Below the pieces are notes generated by a model that ran no database searches, had not been told where the DNA came from, and was given only the letters and a program-made list of their open reading frames with translations. A DNA stretch of 12,880 bases from Christensenellaceae bacterium (GTDB taxonomy: Bacteria > Bacillota > Clostridia > Christensenellales > Aristaeellaceae). The stretch is from positions 1-12,880 of the forward strand of contig JADGQP010000054.1 in NCBI GenBank assembly GCA_017881705.1, read 5' to 3'. Positions 6,785 through 12,880 of this stretch are shown here, in pieces; position 1 is the stretch's first letter, and each line of letters starts with the position of its first letter. A program made the position numbers and the translations under genes.

Positions 6785-7638
6785 GCCGCACCTCCTTTAC
6801 GCCGCTTGGTTTTTTCCAGCAGGGCGGCCCAAAGGCTGCTTTCTTTTGGGTGGTACATCGACAACAGTACCTGTTCCAGCGACATGCGATCCAGGTGCCG
6901 GGTAAGCCGCCCTTCTTTAGCCAAGGAGATAATGCCGGTTTCCTCGCTGACGATCAAGGTAATCGCATCAGTAGTTTCGGTGATGCCCAGAGCCGCGCGG
7001 TGCCGCGTGCCAAGCTCGCGGCTGATGCCCTTGCCTTCACTGAGCGTCAGGAAACAACCGGCGGCCATGATTTGGTTGCCGCGGATAACCACGGCGCCGT
7101 CGTGAAGCGGCGTGTTGGGTTCAAAAATATTCTCCAGCAGCGCGCCGCTGATCTGGCTGTTGAGGGTCGTGCCGGTTTCAATCACGTCTTTAAGCCCAAT
7201 GCGCTGTTCAAAAACGATCAGCGCGCCAACGCGCCTGCGGCTTAAGGATAAAAGGCAGGCGGAGATTTCGCGGACGATCTGCTCGTTCTCCTCGTGGTCG
7301 CTCACGCGCGCGGAGCCGCGTATGGTTCCCCGGCCGATCTGCTCCAGCGCCTTGCGCAGTTCCGGCTGAAACAGAATCACCAGCACCACAGCGCCGTTAT
7401 TGACGATGTTGAGCAAGATCCAGTTGAGTGCCGTAAGCCCCAACAGATCACTGAACCAGCTGGCCAGAACCAGCATCAGCAGACCCTTGAGTACGGCGCT
7501 CGCACGCGTTTGGCGGGTGAGCATCAGCAATTCGTACAGCAGAAAGGCGACGATCAGGATATCGACGATATCGGCGATGTTGGGGCGGTTGAAAACGTTC
7601 CAAAGAACGTTTTGAATCTGCAGCCACAATGCTTGCAT
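6781..7638 (-). CDS. cdaA: Membrane di-adenylate cyclase CdaA (DacA), makes c-di-AMP
   Basis: 285 residues, close to the usual CdaA length. Three hydrophobic helices lie in the first 90 residues (about 23-40, 47-63, 70-90), followed by a short linker and the DAC domain. The catalytic signatures are PLHDGAVVI (177-185, DGA) and GTRHRAALG (210-218, RHR), which position two ATP molecules; FQPELRKALEQIGRG just after the last helix is also typical. It condenses two ATP into c-di-AMP at the membrane. The family is essential or conditionally essential in many Bacillota through its control of potassium and osmolyte transport. It is the first gene of the minus-strand operon. Its own ribosome site is weak (GGGG about 11 bases upstream) compared with that of cdaR. 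A TATAAT box about 50 bases upstream fits as promoter. Confidence 0.96.
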   Translation of the reverse strand: MQALWLQIQNVLWNVFNRPNIADIVDILIVAFLLYELLMLTRQTRASAVLKGLLMLVLASWFSDLLGLTALNWILLNIVNNGAVVLVILFQPELRKALEQIGRGTIRGSARVSDHEENEQIVREISACLLSLSRRRVGALIVFEQRIGLKDVIETGTTLNSQISGALLENIFEPNTPLHDGAVVIRGNQIMAAGCFLTLSEGKGISRELGTRHRAALGITETTDAITLIVSEETGIISLAKEGRLTRHLDRMSLEQVLLSMYHPKESSLWAALLEKTKRRKGGAA

Positions 7639-7685
7639 ACGTTCTCAGCCCCGCTTTCTCGATGATTGGTTGTCGCCTATCTGTG

Positions 7686-7713
7686 ATTATACTACAACTG
7701 AACGGTTTGATAA
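7686..7713 (-). promoter_or_regulatory. Predicted sigma-A promoter of the cdaA operon
   Basis: On the minus strand a perfect -10 box TATAAT (complement of 7686-7691) lies 48 bases before the cdaA start. The best -35 is TTATCA (complement of 7708-7713), 4 of 6 to consensus, with a 16-base spacer. The -10 is convincing and the -35 weak, which often means an activator or a regulated promoter. Confidence 0.65.
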
Positions 7714-7725
7714 ACCCCTGAACGG
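7698..7725. repeat. Paired direct repeat CTGAACGG around a short palindrome, over the cdaA promoter
   Basis: CTGAACGG occurs at 7698-7705 and again at 7718-7725, a 20-base period or about two helical turns. Between them is the inverted repeat GGTTT-GAT-AAACC (7704-7716). The first copy lies in the spacer of the predicted cdaA promoter, the palindrome covers its -35, and the second copy lies just upstream. This layout would suit a regulator binding one face of the helix. With 8-bp and 5-bp elements, chance is a real alternative. Confidence 0.35.
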
Positions 7726-7790
7726 CAAATTTACGCCATTTCAGGCGGCGCACGGTTGGTATGGACCGCTCCGCGCAAGGCGTACACTGC

Positions 7791-7819
7791 TTTGCAAGCG
7801 CCCTGGAACATGGTATAAT
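7791..7819 (+). promoter_or_regulatory. Predicted sigma-A promoter of the radC operon
   Basis: TATAAT at 7814-7819 is preceded directly by TGG, an extended -10 element. A -35-like TTTGCA (7791-7796) lies 17 bases upstream, with 4 of 6 consensus positions. The start of transcription would be near 7826, giving a leader of about 33 bases that contains GGAGGGGG (7842-7849) before the radC ATG. Confidence 0.78.
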
Positions 7820-7858
7820 GGCAACGGTCAACACGGACACCGGAGGGGGAAAAGCGAC

Positions 7859-8638
7859 ATGGAGCACGACGGGCACCGAAAGAGGATGCGCGAGCGTTAT
7901 CGCAGCCAGGGGCTTGCCGGGTTCGCCCCGCACGAGATTCTGGAACTACTGCTCTTTTACGCGATTCCGCAGAAAAACGTGAATCCGTTGGCTCATACGC
8001 TGATAGACCGCTTCGGCACGCTGTACGGGGTGCTGCACGCCACGCCGGAACAGCTGATGCAAACCGAAGGCGTAGGCGAATACGCCGCAACATTGATTAC
8101 GTTGTTTGCCAACGTATCGAAAATCGCAGAGCTTACCCGGGGCGCCGGACGTGAAAAACTGTCTACGCGAAAAGCAGCGGTCAATTATTGCTGCCGTCTG
8201 TTGGAGGGCGAGAAGCGGGAATTGTTTTATGCCGTATGCCTCAACGGGCAGATGGAAATACTGGCAGCCGTGCTGATTGCCAAAGGCTCCTTGAGCGACG
8301 TTCCCGCTTATCCGCGCATTGTGATGGACGCGGTATTAACCCATAACGCTCACGGTGTGCTGCTTTGCCACAACCATCCGGGCGGATCCATCGCGCCGTC
8401 GCAGGCGGATCTGGACGCGACGGCCACGCTGTCCAGACTGCTTGGCGAAATTGAGGTGACGCTGGTGGATCACCTGATCGTCGCCAACGGCGAGGCATTC
8501 AGCATGGTGCGCAACGGATTCATCCGTCAGCAGGCGACTCCGTCCGGAATCGCGGTGCGCGTAGCCGACTCCGCCGGGGAAGTGCGGCCGGCGGGGCAAC
8601 TGAAGATCGATCATCCAACTGTTTTGGAGGAACCATGA
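7859..8638 (+). CDS. radC: RadC family protein (JAB/MPN metalloprotease-like domain)
   Basis: 259 residues with the full RadC/UPF0758 layout. The N-terminal helical part contains HRKRMRERYRSQGLAGFAPHEILELLL and a helix-hairpin-helix-like turn TPEQLMQTEGVGEYAA (62-77). The C-terminal JAMM motif is H171-x-H173-x7-S181-x2-D184 within LLCHNHPGGSIAPSQADLD, with the usual AYPRIVMDAVLTHNAHGVLL before it. All zinc ligands are intact. The old link to DNA repair is not well supported and the true activity of the family is unclear. The ATG at 7859 follows a purine-rich ribosome site (7842-7850). An upstream in-frame TTG would add 63 residues with no family similarity, so it is rejected. The stop overlaps the next gene as ATGA. 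Confidence 0.95.
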   Translation: MEHDGHRKRMRERYRSQGLAGFAPHEILELLLFYAIPQKNVNPLAHTLIDRFGTLYGVLHATPEQLMQTEGVGEYAATLITLFANVSKIAELTRGAGREKLSTRKAAVNYCCRLLEGEKRELFYAVCLNGQMEILAAVLIAKGSLSDVPAYPRIVMDAVLTHNAHGVLLCHNHPGGSIAPSQADLDATATLSRLLGEIEVTLVDHLIVANGEAFSMVRNGFIRQQATPSGIAVRVADSAGEVRPAGQLKIDHPTVLEEP

Positions 8639-9285
8639 ATAAACCGGGAAACGGAGAACAACAGGATGCGAAAAAACCACGCCCGCTGTTTAAACGGGTA
8701 CTGCGCGTGATCGGCGTTTTGGTGCTGGTATGCGCGCTTGGCTACGCGGCGCTGATCGGCTATGTGTGCTACCGCGAGGCGCATGTGCCTGCGCCCGCGG
8801 GGTACGATGCCATTATCGTCCTGGGCGCGCAGGTGAAAGAGGACGGGGTACCTTCCGTGCAGTTAAGCTGGCGGCTGGACAAGGCGCTGGAAATGTACAA
8901 CGCCTCGCCCTGCGTAACGGTGGTATGCGGAGCGCAGGGAAAAGATGAGCCGCGCCCAGAGGGCGACGTGATGCGGGACTGGCTGATAAACTCCGGCGTA
9001 TCGGCTGAGCAGGTCTATGTGGACGATACCAGCACGGATACCCGACAGAACATGGAAAATGCCAAAAAGATACTCGATGGACTAGGGCTTACCAAGCCGT
9101 TGATCGTCACCAGCGATTATCACCTGCCACGCGCTATGGCCATCGCCGCCGACGCGGGGATGGCGCCGCAGGGCGCGGGCAGCCTGTGCAGGCCGGAGCT
9201 GCAATACTGGGTACAAAACCATAGCCGCGAAGCGTTGGCATGGGTGAAATACTGGCTGGTGAAATATGTGGGGTTGAAACTGTGA
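8635..9285 (+). CDS. YdcF/SanA-like DUF218 membrane-anchored protein
   Basis: 216 residues. A short basic N-terminal tail and one membrane segment (about 22-44) place the rest outside the cytoplasm. The DUF218 domain follows: YDAIIVLGAQVKEDGVPS (57-74), SWRLDKALEMYN, VVCGAQGKDE (96-105), EGDVMRDWLINSGV (109-122), STDTRQNMENAKKI (133-146) and VTSDYHLPRAMAIA (158-171). These are all standard blocks of the family, whose members are linked to cell envelope function; SanA in enterobacteria affects vancomycin sensitivity. The biochemical activity is not established. The start overlaps the radC stop (ATGA), with GGAGG 4 bases before it, and the end overlaps rsmG (GTGA). Confidence 0.9.
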   Translation: MNKPGNGEQQDAKKPRPLFKRVLRVIGVLVLVCALGYAALIGYVCYREAHVPAPAGYDAIIVLGAQVKEDGVPSVQLSWRLDKALEMYNASPCVTVVCGAQGKDEPRPEGDVMRDWLINSGVSAEQVYVDDTSTDTRQNMENAKKILDGLGLTKPLIVTSDYHLPRAMAIAADAGMAPQGAGSLCRPELQYWVQNHSREALAWVKYWLVKYVGLKL

Positions 9286-10031
9286 CACAATCGGATATAA
9301 CCGAGATTTTTCAGGCGCGGCTGAACGCCCTGATGCCGGATTGTGACGCGCACGCCGCCCAAAGGTTCGCCCGTTATCACGAGATGCTGGAGGATTGGAA
9401 CACGCGTGTGAACCTCACTGCTGACGCGCAGCTGGATACGGCGCTGGACAGGCATTATATGGATTCGCTCGCACCGCTTCGATACAAACGGCTTTGGCCG
9501 GAGCGTGCGAGGGTGATCGACGTGGGCTCCGGCGCGGGCTTCCCCGGGCTGCCGCTGGCGATTGTCCGGCCGGACTTGAACGTACTTTTGCTGGATTCGC
9601 TGCAAAAACGTTTAAATTTTCTGGATGCGGTCGTTACAGAACTTGGCCTTACCAACGTGAGCACCCTTCATGCCCGCGCGGAGGATGCGGCGCGGGAGCC
9701 GGAATGGCGAGAGAAATTCGACGTGGCTACGGCGCGCGCCGTGGCGTCCGCGCCGGTGCTTATGGAACTGCTGCTGCCGTTTGCGCGCGTTGGGGGCAGG
9801 GCGTTGTGCTACAAGGGCCCGCTGGCCGAGGATGAGGTTCTGGCCGGCGGCCGCGCTGCGCTTATGCTGGGCGGCACGGCGCTTGAAAGCCTGCCGACGG
9901 AGGTGCCGGCGCAGCCCGAGTGGCGGCATTGCGTGCTGGTCAGCGAAAAACGACGGCCCACCCCCAGGGCGTATCCACGTAAAGCGGGCACGCCTGCCCG
10001 CGAGCCGTTGGGCGGTCCGGGGCAATCGTAG
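9282..10031 (+). CDS. rsmG: 16S rRNA (guanine-N7) methyltransferase RsmG (GidB)
   Basis: 249 residues. The start is taken as GTG 9282, which overlaps the DUF218 stop as GTGA; the longer frame from ATG 9240 would read through the end of that gene and adds residues unlike the family. Signatures are EDWNTRVNLTAD (37-48), DRHYMDSLAP (56-65), the SAM-binding loop DVGSGAGFPGLPLAI (80-94), LLLDSLQKRLNFL (102-114), FDVATARAVA (146-155) and the family tail YPRKAGTPAREPLG (231-244). It methylates G527 (E. coli numbering) of 16S rRNA; loss gives low-level streptomycin resistance in several bacteria. In many Bacillota it lies next to mnmG near the origin. Here it sits with radC and DUF218 instead, and no mnmG is seen. 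Confidence 0.95.
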   Translation: MTQSDITEIFQARLNALMPDCDAHAAQRFARYHEMLEDWNTRVNLTADAQLDTALDRHYMDSLAPLRYKRLWPERARVIDVGSGAGFPGLPLAIVRPDLNVLLLDSLQKRLNFLDAVVTELGLTNVSTLHARAEDAAREPEWREKFDVATARAVASAPVLMELLLPFARVGGRALCYKGPLAEDEVLAGGRAALMLGGTALESLPTEVPAQPEWRHCVLVSEKRRPTPRAYPRKAGTPAREPLGGPGQS

Positions 10032-10088
10032 CACACCCTGAAAAAGTGCGGCGCGCGCGCCGATAACGCTGTGGATGTGCCGTTTTCC

Positions 10089-10117
10089 TTTACGCTCCGG
10101 GGCGGCTGTGCTATACT
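10089..10117 (+). promoter_or_regulatory. Predicted promoter of the capA-like/LUD unit
   Basis: An extended -10, TGC-TATACT (10109-10117), lies 17 bases after a -35-like TTTACG (10089-10094), which matches 4 of 6 consensus positions. Transcription would start near 10124, giving a leader of about 32 bases with GGAGG at 10144-10148 before the ATG. It separates this unit from the radC-rsmG operon. Confidence 0.68.
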
Positions 10118-10155
10118 GAACAAGCGGAAAACAAGCCGGTTATGGAGGCGAAGCC

Positions 10156-11235
10156 ATGAAACGCGCGTTGGCGACTCTGGCGGCGCTATTGCTGTTGGTG
10201 GGTGTCGCCAATGCCGAGACGAAACTGTACACCTTCGCTTACAACAACCCACCTGCGGCGCTAACCGATACGGCGATGTCCGTAGGGGAAGGCACTGCCG
10301 AGATTACACTTACTTTCGCAGGAGATTGCACGCTTGGCGGCGAGCACGCGGGCAGGCGGCGTTTTAACGGATATATCGCTAAAAACGGCTTCGCTTACCC
10401 GTTTAGCGCCTTGAAAGCGCTCTTTTCAGGCGATGACCTGTCCATGGTCAATCTGGAAGGGGTGCTCAGCGACAGCCGCGACGGCAAAGTGGCCAAGCAG
10501 TACAATTTTATCGGCTCACCGGAATACGCGGCGATCCTTACGCAGGGCAGCGTGGAGTGCGTGACGCTCGCCAACAACCACGCGCTGGATTATGGCGACG
10601 TTGGCAAGCAAGATACGATCGCGGCGCTTACCCAACAGGGCGTTGCCTACTGTGACGATACCTACGTGACGGTGCTGGATAAGGATGGCGTGCGCGTGGG
10701 CTTTACGGCAAGCTCCCTGCAGCTGAACCAAAAAGCGTTTCTCCGTCAGGTTCAGGCGCTTCGGGCCGTGGGCTGCGCGGCAATCGTGCATAATATGCAC
10801 ATGGGCGAGGAATACGCGGACACGCTCACACCCGCGCAGGAAAAAGCGGCGAAATTTCTTACCGACAACGGCGCGGCGCTGGTGATAGGGCACCATCCGC
10901 ACGTGGCGCAAGGGTTGGCGCTGTATGGCAAGGCTTATGTGGCGTTCAGCCTAGGCAACTGCGTTTTCGGCGGAAATTCAGACCCCGACGATTACGACGC
11001 GTGTCTGTTGCAAGCTACGCTGCGCTTTGAGAACGGCGCGCTTTCGTCCGAGCAGGTAACGCTGTGGCCCATCCGTGTGAGCACGGCGAAGAACAGCAAC
11101 GATTATCAGCCGCAGTTGCTTGAGGGCGCCGACGCGCAGCGCGTGCTTGCTAAAATGCAGGCGACGTCCGCCTTTCAGCTGAAACCCTTTATAGATGGCG
11201 AGGGAGCGGCGCAAAACGAAGTCAACTGGCGATAG
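10156..11235 (+). CDS. Secreted CapA/PgsA-like metallophosphatase-fold protein
   Basis: 359 residues. The N-terminus is a clear signal peptide, MKRALATLAALLLLVGVANA, with an AxA-type cleavage site before Glu21, so the protein is exported; no lipobox Cys is present. The CapA (calcineurin-like) motifs follow in order: TFAGDCTLGG (53-62, metal-binding Asp57), MVNLEGVLSD (97-106), LANNHALDYG (138-147), HMHMGEEY (213-220 region), VIGHHPHVAQG (243-253) and FSLGNCVFGG (264-273). Relatives are tied to capsule or poly-gamma-glutamate export but many are of unknown substrate. Where relatives usually have HWG, this one has HMG. Neither pgsB nor pgsC lies nearby, so poly-gamma-glutamate synthesis is not supported. 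The start has GGAGG 7 bases upstream. Confidence 0.87.
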   Translation: MKRALATLAALLLLVGVANAETKLYTFAYNNPPAALTDTAMSVGEGTAEITLTFAGDCTLGGEHAGRRRFNGYIAKNGFAYPFSALKALFSGDDLSMVNLEGVLSDSRDGKVAKQYNFIGSPEYAAILTQGSVECVTLANNHALDYGDVGKQDTIAALTQQGVAYCDDTYVTVLDKDGVRVGFTASSLQLNQKAFLRQVQALRAVGCAAIVHNMHMGEEYADTLTPAQEKAAKFLTDNGAALVIGHHPHVAQGLALYGKAYVAFSLGNCVFGGNSDPDDYDACLLQATLRFENGALSSEQVTLWPIRVSTAKNSNDYQPQLLEGADAQRVLAKMQATSAFQLKPFIDGEGAAQNEVNWR

Positions 11236-11245
11236 GGGGAGAACC

Positions 11246-11866
11246 ATGATGGAACAGCAACTGCTTGCGACGGTGGACGCGATGCGCAGGAATGGCTTCG
11301 AGGTCGTACCGCTGGAAACAGCCGCCAAGGCGAAAGAATACCTGCTTAAGCATATTCCAGACGGCAGCGCCGTAGGGGTGGGCGGCTCGGTTTCCATACG
11401 GGATATCGACGTGCTGCCGGCGCTGAAACAAAAGGGTTGCGGAGTTTACACAACCTGGGGCGCGCCCAAGGAAGAAACGGCCCATATACAGGAAAACGCG
11501 CGCAAGGCGGACGTGTATCTTTCTTCGGCCAATGCCGTAACCCGCGAGGGCAGCCTGGTGTTTATCGATGGGTACTGCAACCGCGTGGGCGCGATCCTGG
11601 ACGGACCTAAGACGGTCTATTTCGTCATCAGCCATTCCAAATGGGTGGACGGCGGCATTAACACCGCTGTCGCGCGTATCAAGCAAACAGCCTGCCCGCA
11701 AAACGCGCGTCGGCTGGGCCTGCAAACGCCCTGCGCGGCCACGGGCCTGTGCAAGCCTGCCGATTGCGGTGAAGCGTGCATGTGCCGCGCCACCGTTTCA
11801 GTGGACAGGGTGCCCCGTGGCCGTCATATGACGGTGCTTTTCGTGGAGGAAACGTTGGGCTACTGA
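11246..11866 (+). CDS. LUD-domain protein (DUF162, lactate-utilisation LutC-like) with Cys-rich tail
   Basis: 206 residues from the ATG at 11246, which follows AGGGGGAG by about 5 bases; an in-frame ATG at 11195 lies inside the preceding gene and has no support. LUD blocks are visible: GSAVGVGGSVSIRDIDVLP (40-58), VYTTWGAPKEE (68-78), VYLSSANAVTREGSLVFIDG (90-109), GYCNRVGAILDGPKTVYFV and WVDGGINTAVARIK. The C-terminal tail carries Cys150, Cys163, Cys169, Cys174, Cys178 and Cys180 in QTPCAATGLCKPADCGEACM and beyond. I recall this tail as common in the stand-alone clostridial LUD proteins and it may bind a metal or cluster. LutA and LutB partners are absent here. It is 10 bases downstream of the CapA-like gene and probably cotranscribed with it, for no obvious functional reason. 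Confidence 0.87.
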   Translation: MMEQQLLATVDAMRRNGFEVVPLETAAKAKEYLLKHIPDGSAVGVGGSVSIRDIDVLPALKQKGCGVYTTWGAPKEETAHIQENARKADVYLSSANAVTREGSLVFIDGYCNRVGAILDGPKTVYFVISHSKWVDGGINTAVARIKQTACPQNARRLGLQTPCAATGLCKPADCGEACMCRATVSVDRVPRGRHMTVLFVEETLGY

Positions 11867-11917
11867 CGGAAAAACACGCGAAAATACGAAAAATGCGTAG
11901 CGTACGCCGCCGGTTTA

Positions 11918-11926
11918 TGATACAAT
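11918..11926 (+). promoter_or_regulatory. Predicted extended -10 promoter element of the Xaa-Pro peptidase gene
   Basis: TGA-TACAAT (11918-11926) is an extended -10. No good -35 is found 16-18 bases upstream, where a short hairpin GCGTA-gcg-TACGC (11895-11907) lies instead. Transcription would begin near 11933, giving a leader of about 60 bases. Confidence 0.5.
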
Positions 11927-11932
11927 ACAAAT

Positions 11933-11974
11933 TGCGGCTTTGCGCGTTTGGACACCGCCCGACAGAGAGCCGCA
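11933..11974 (+). promoter_or_regulatory. Inverted repeat spanning the leader of the Xaa-Pro peptidase mRNA
   Basis: TGCGGCT (11933-11939) and AGCCGCA (11968-11974) are perfectly complementary and enclose 28 bases. If transcription starts near 11933 the stem would form the very 5' end of the mRNA and close right before AGAAGGA (11974-11980), the likely ribosome site. It may stabilise the message or tune translation. A 7-bp stem with a long loop can also arise by chance. Confidence 0.35.
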
Positions 11975-11993
11975 GAAGGAACGTGGAAACTGC

Positions 11994-12880
11994 ATGACTC
12001 GCGCACAAAGACTGGCGGTCGCACTCGGCTTACAGAGTAACGAGGCGGCGATCGTATACAAACCATCGAACGTGTTTTATTTAACCGGTTTCACCGGCGA
12101 GGGGCTGGCGCTGATCGGCGCGGGCGGCGGCGCGGTGATTACCGATTTTCGCTATGTGGAGCAGGCGCAAAAGCAATGCGCCGGTTTCCAGGTGCTAAGC
12201 GTGGAGAAGGGCCGCACGCATGAGGAGCTGGCTCGCGAGCTGTGCACGGAGTGGCTTGTGGACAGCCTGTATTACGAAGACGACGGCATGACCGTTCGGC
12301 TGTTTAACCATGCGAAGCAGGCGATTCCAAGCGTAACCTGGAAAGCGATGACGGACGATATCGAGCGTCTGCGCGCGGTCAAGGACGAGGGCGAGATCGC
12401 CCTGATCGAGCGAGCCTGCCGCATCACCGGCGATTCCTTCGGGCGGATTCTTTCCCAAATCCGTGAAGGCATGACGGAAAAGGAACTGGCAATTGCACTG
12501 GAGTTCGATATGTACGCGCACGGGGCCGAAGGGCTCGCGTTTTCCACCATCGTGGCCGCGGGGGCGAACGGTTCGCTGCCCCACGCCGTGCCCGGAGAGT
12601 ACCGCATCCGCCGTGGGGATATGATCACCATGGACTTCGGCGCGAAGGTTGGCGGTTACTGTGCCGATATGACCCGTACCGTGGTGTTGGGCGAACCAAG
12701 CGCGGAAATGCGGCGCGCATATGAAACCGTCCGTGTTGCCCAGCAAACGGCTGAGAACGCCGTACGGGCCGGAGGCGATTGCCGCGCTATAGATGCGATC
12801 GCGCGGGACTATATCGATTCCCAGGGTTATGCGGGGCGTTTCGGGCACGGGCTGGGTCACAGCCTGGGCATCGACATCCA
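11994..12880 (+). CDS. Xaa-Pro aminopeptidase/dipeptidase, M24 family; 3' end outside window
   Basis: 295 complete codons are seen of an expected 350-360, and the frame is open at the window edge. The N-terminal creatinase-like domain (1 to about 125) contains NVFYLTGFTGEG and VITDFRYVEQA. A typical linker, IERLRAVKDEGEIALIERAC (123-142), leads into the pita-bread catalytic domain. Metal ligands Asp214 (TMDFGAK), Asp225 (CADMTRTVVLG) and His289 (FGHGLGHSLG) are present; the two Glu ligands should lie beyond the window. His197 in LPHAVPG fits the substrate-binding position. It removes N-terminal residues before proline or splits X-Pro dipeptides in the cytoplasm. In many Bacillota the next gene is efp, but this cannot be seen here. 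The ribosome site AGAAGGA is 13 bases from the ATG, longer than ideal. Confidence 0.93.
   Translation, partial: MTRAQRLAVALGLQSNEAAIVYKPSNVFYLTGFTGEGLALIGAGGGAVITDFRYVEQAQKQCAGFQVLSVEKGRTHEELARELCTEWLVDSLYYEDDGMTVRLFNHAKQAIPSVTWKAMTDDIERLRAVKDEGEIALIERACRITGDSFGRILSQIREGMTEKELAIALEFDMYAHGAEGLAFSTIVAAGANGSLPHAVPGEYRIRRGDMITMDFGAKVGGYCADMTRTVVLGEPSAEMRRAYETVRVAQQTAENAVRAGGDCRAIDAIARDYIDSQGYAGRFGHGLGHSLGIDI

Larger units (their letters stand above)
7639..7858. other. Divergent intergenic control region between cdaA and radC
   Basis: The 220 bases between the two divergent starts hold a promoter on each strand and a small repeat cluster (described separately). The frame of radC stays open back to a TTG at 7670, but this stretch contains the radC promoter and has no family similarity, so I treat it as noncoding. 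I see no tRNA, riboswitch or terminator in it. The roughly 50-base cdaA leader is too short for a known c-di-AMP (ydaO-type) riboswitch. Confidence 0.75.

Noticed and set aside
7639..7690. c-di-AMP (ydaO-type) riboswitch upstream of cdaA
   Set aside because: The leader is only about 50 bases, far shorter than that riboswitch class, and it has no terminator-like hairpin.
7670..7858. In-frame 63-residue N-terminal extension of RadC from TTG 7670
   Set aside because: The stretch contains the radC promoter (TATAAT 7814-7819), has no ribosome site and no family similarity; the ATG at 7859 gives the normal RadC N-terminus.
9240..9281. Upstream ATG 9240 as rsmG start
   Set aside because: It lies inside the DUF218 gene and adds residues unlike RsmG; the GTG at 9282 overlaps the previous stop as GTGA, the same pattern as the neighbouring gene pairs.
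10049..10062. Palindrome CGGCGCGCGCGCCG after rsmG as a terminator
   Set aside because: It is self-complementary and leaves no proper loop, and no T-tract follows it (next bases are ATAACG). It may only slow transcription.
1..12880. CRISPR array, tRNA, rRNA, prophage or insertion sequence
   Set aside because: Scanned for repeat-spacer periodicity, tRNA-like cloverleaf ends, integrase or transposase motifs and terminal inverted repeats; none was found beyond the single REP-like copy.

Overview
The window is a GC-rich, tightly packed bacterial chromosome segment with no sign of a phage, plasmid or insertion sequence. The gene content points to an anaerobic Bacillota of the Clostridia type: cdaA followed by cdaR, a LUD-domain protein with a Cys-rich tail, a NOL1/NOP2/Sun methyltransferase, and a thioredoxin-type ArsC. 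The GC content suggests a high-GC gut lineage such as Christensenellales or Oscillospirales. That placement is an inference, because no rRNA or other phylogenetic marker is present.

Layout. (1) Positions 2-715 (+) hold the 3' end of an acyl-CoA synthetase gene whose reading frame runs without a stop into a complete VOC/glyoxalase-fold domain. (2) A perfect 14-bp hairpin with A and T flanks (731-766) ends this gene and also the long minus-strand operon that converges on it. (3) That operon, read leftwards from 7638 to 765, has seven genes with overlaps or gaps of no more than 27 bases: cdaA (di-adenylate cyclase), cdaR (YbbR regulator), an unrecognised membrane-anchored protein with a long disordered tail, an uncharacterised P-loop NTPase, an RsmF-like rRNA methyltransferase, an aldo/keto reductase and an arsC-type reductase. 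(4) A divergent control region (7639-7858) carries a TATAAT box on each strand, plus a small direct-repeat/palindrome cluster over the cdaA promoter. (5) radC, a DUF218 (YdcF/SanA-like) membrane protein and rsmG form a plus-strand operon with ATGA and GTGA overlaps (7859-10031). (6) A second plus-strand unit has its own extended -10 promoter and encodes a secreted CapA-like metallophosphatase and a LUD-domain protein (10156-11866). (7) An M24 Xaa-Pro peptidase starts at 11994 and runs off the window.

How the genes fit together. CdaA makes c-di-AMP, which controls potassium and osmotic balance and wall integrity, and CdaR is its membrane partner. In the classical Bacillus arrangement the third gene is glmM. 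Here that place is taken by two unrecognised genes, a membrane-anchored protein and a P-loop NTPase. They are the best candidates in the window for something undescribed. Another point worth a second look is a copy of the short dispersed palindromic repeat that reads PELVEG in protein, lying in frame inside the rRNA methyltransferase gene. The acyl-CoA synthetase-VOC fusion is the third. Everything else is ordinary housekeeping content.
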